DNA of 32,247 nt, taken from assembly GCA_018267195.1 (NCBI GenBank), contig JAFDYY010000035.1:1-32247 (forward strand), given 5' to 3'. The DNA comes from Bacteroidota bacterium (GTDB lineage Bacteria; Bacteroidota; Bacteroidia; Cytophagales; Cyclobacteriaceae). Position numbers and translations under genes: made by a program. Positions 31,374-32,247 of this stretch are shown here, piece by piece. Each line of letters begins with the position of its first letter. Position 1 is the stretch's first letter. The notes below the pieces were generated by a model. That model had not been told where the DNA came from. It saw only the letters and a list, made by a program, of their open reading frames with translations, and did not search any database.

Positions 31374-32247
31374 AGTTGCTATTCGGTTTTGGTTCTTTAC
31401 TTAGTGGAGACATTTTTCCTTTGACATGAATTTTTCCTTTAAGCTCATTGTAATGGTAAAATTCATAAGCTTCCAACCAGCTTCTAAATGATTCTTCATC
31501 ACTCTCTGAGCGTTGAAGGTTTTCTTTCCTCGTTCCTTTTACCACGATGGATTGCCAATCATCCGTCTCATCATAAATGTCCCTCATGTATCCAGCAGGC
31601 AACTTGATATCGAATCCACCTCCTTCTCTTGGTATTATTTCATCAAACGAAAATGGATAGTGTATGTGACCCAAAATTTGTTTGACATATGGGAAAATCA
31701 AAGGGTCTATTCCAAGATCAATGAGTAAGCGAAAGAATGTGTCATTGTACTTTGCCTTACTTATTGGATTATTGTTTTTGAGATATTCCTTGTGAGCCGA
31801 TTCCACCCCTTTGAAGTGCCCAGACCGGACGATCCCAACAACAGTTTTCATTGTTTTCCGGTCAATTTGATCTTCCATAATTTCCCTTTTGTCTGGTTCA
31901 TTCCAAAAAAGGACGCTTAGAAATCCGTGAACCATTCTTTCAACGTCCTGCCAGGTTCTTGATTTTAAAAACAAAAAAAGTCGCCAAGGGAATTTGATAT
32001 TGAAATACACGTAACTGTCATGAACCAGATTGTAGTTACCGTTCGCGTAAGCATGAAGACTTTTGTTCTTCTCAATTTCTTTTTCACTTCCTGGATACAA
32101 GGTAAAGGTCAGTGCCGCATCTCTGTGACGCAGATACTCTACCTGTTCAATTCGCTCATGTAGTTTTTTGGCAGTGATCCCTGCATACTTTTCAATGTGG
32201 TAGTTTGGTATCCAGACAGACTTGTTCAGGTATTCTTCAATAGCCTT
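31366..32247 (-). CDS. Unknown cytoplasmic protein, first visible gene of the cargo operon (5' end outside window)
   Basis: The frame stays open to the last base of the window (reading KAIEEYLNKSVWIPNYHIEK at the edge). At least 293 residues are therefore visible, and the TTG at 32100 is not the true start. The protein is soluble, with no signal peptide or transmembrane helix in view. It has aromatic-rich segments (FPWRLFLFLKSRTWQDVERM), a helical middle (YNDTFFRLLIDLGIDPLIFP) and a polar tail (KMSPLSKEPKPNSNYD). I recognise no family. Its 3' end overlaps the abortive-infection-like gene by 8 bases, a sign that the products work together. It may be the sensor or a further effector of a defence system, but nothing in the sequence says so directly. 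Confidence 0.65.
   Translation of the reverse strand, partial: KAIEEYLNKSVWIPNYHIEKYAGITAKKLHERIEQVEYLRHRDAALTFTLYPGSEKEIEKNKSLHAYANGNYNLVHDSYVYFNIKFPWRLFLFLKSRTWQDVERMVHGFLSVLFWNEPDKREIMEDQIDRKTMKTVVGIVRSGHFKGVESAHKEYLKNNNPISKAKYNDTFFRLLIDLGIDPLIFPYVKQILGHIHYPFSFDEIIPREGGGFDIKLPAGYMRDIYDETDDWQSIVVKGTRKENLQRSESDEESFRSWLEAYEFYHYNELKGKIHVKGKMSPLSKEPKPNSNYD

Larger units (their letters stand above)
22746..32247. mobile_element. Integrative element, left end and body (continues beyond window)
   Basis: A tyrosine recombinase lies next to a tRNA-like fragment, followed by small DNA-binding genes, a VirE-N/DUF3987 primase-like gene, a palindrome-rich non-coding module and a leftward cargo operon with nuclease and abortive-infection-like genes. 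No phage structural genes, relaxase or conjugation genes are seen in this part. The right end is outside the window. Confidence 0.65.

Overview
The window looks like a chromosome segment of a Bacteroidota bacterium, probably from the Cytophagales/Chitinophagales side (the lower rank is a guess). The signs are an AT-rich sequence with few Shine-Dalgarno sites, a TAnnTTTG-type promoter, a Reg_prop/Y_Y_Y sensor kinase, an OmpA protein with PorE-like domain order, YD/RHS proteins carrying the Bacteroidota tail signature, and a VirE-N/DUF3987 primase-like protein on a tyrosine-recombinase element.

Region 1 (1-7980) is the variable end of an RHS polymorphic-toxin locus. It starts inside a gene whose C-terminus carries an HExxH metallopeptidase-like domain, followed by an overlapping exported candidate immunity gene. 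A second, orphan RHS tail (6222-7304) has a glycine-rich hydrophobic C-terminus and is followed by a membrane-anchored candidate immunity gene broken at a run of eight T. Each toxin/immunity pair is followed by the first codons of another gene, cut off by the same 94-bp repeat. That repeat holds a strong intrinsic terminator and runs in frame into a scrap of RHS core. Between the two modules lies a leftward operon of three secreted proteins (1958-5941), two of which share a lipocalin-like repeated domain, with an 80-bp leader duplicated in front of two of the genes.

Region 2 (8023-22603) looks like ordinary chromosome. It has two exported M1-family metallopeptidases tail to tail, a membrane sensor kinase with its LuxR-type response regulator, and a rightward run of three exported proteins: a PQQ-type beta-propeller, a TPR/PD40/CRD/OmpA protein, and a TPR-CHAT caspase-like protease. 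They may form one envelope sensing and surface-processing unit, but only adjacency supports this.

Region 3 (about 22746 to beyond 32247) is an integrative element. Its left edge is a bidirectional terminator followed by 12 bases matching the end of a tRNA (tRNA-Met-like, complement strand). It carries a complete tyrosine recombinase, a zinc-ribbon/HTH protein, an HTH protein, an acidic-tailed protein and the primase-like protein. A 460-bp non-coding module follows, bounded by 22-bp perfect inverted repeats and holding three related hairpins. Next is a leftward cargo operon: an unknown gene running off the window, a two-helix membrane protein resembling putative phage abortive infection proteins, and a PD-(D/E)xK-like nuclease gene split by one in-frame TGA. 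This looks like a defence cargo, and it is the most promising place for an undescribed system.
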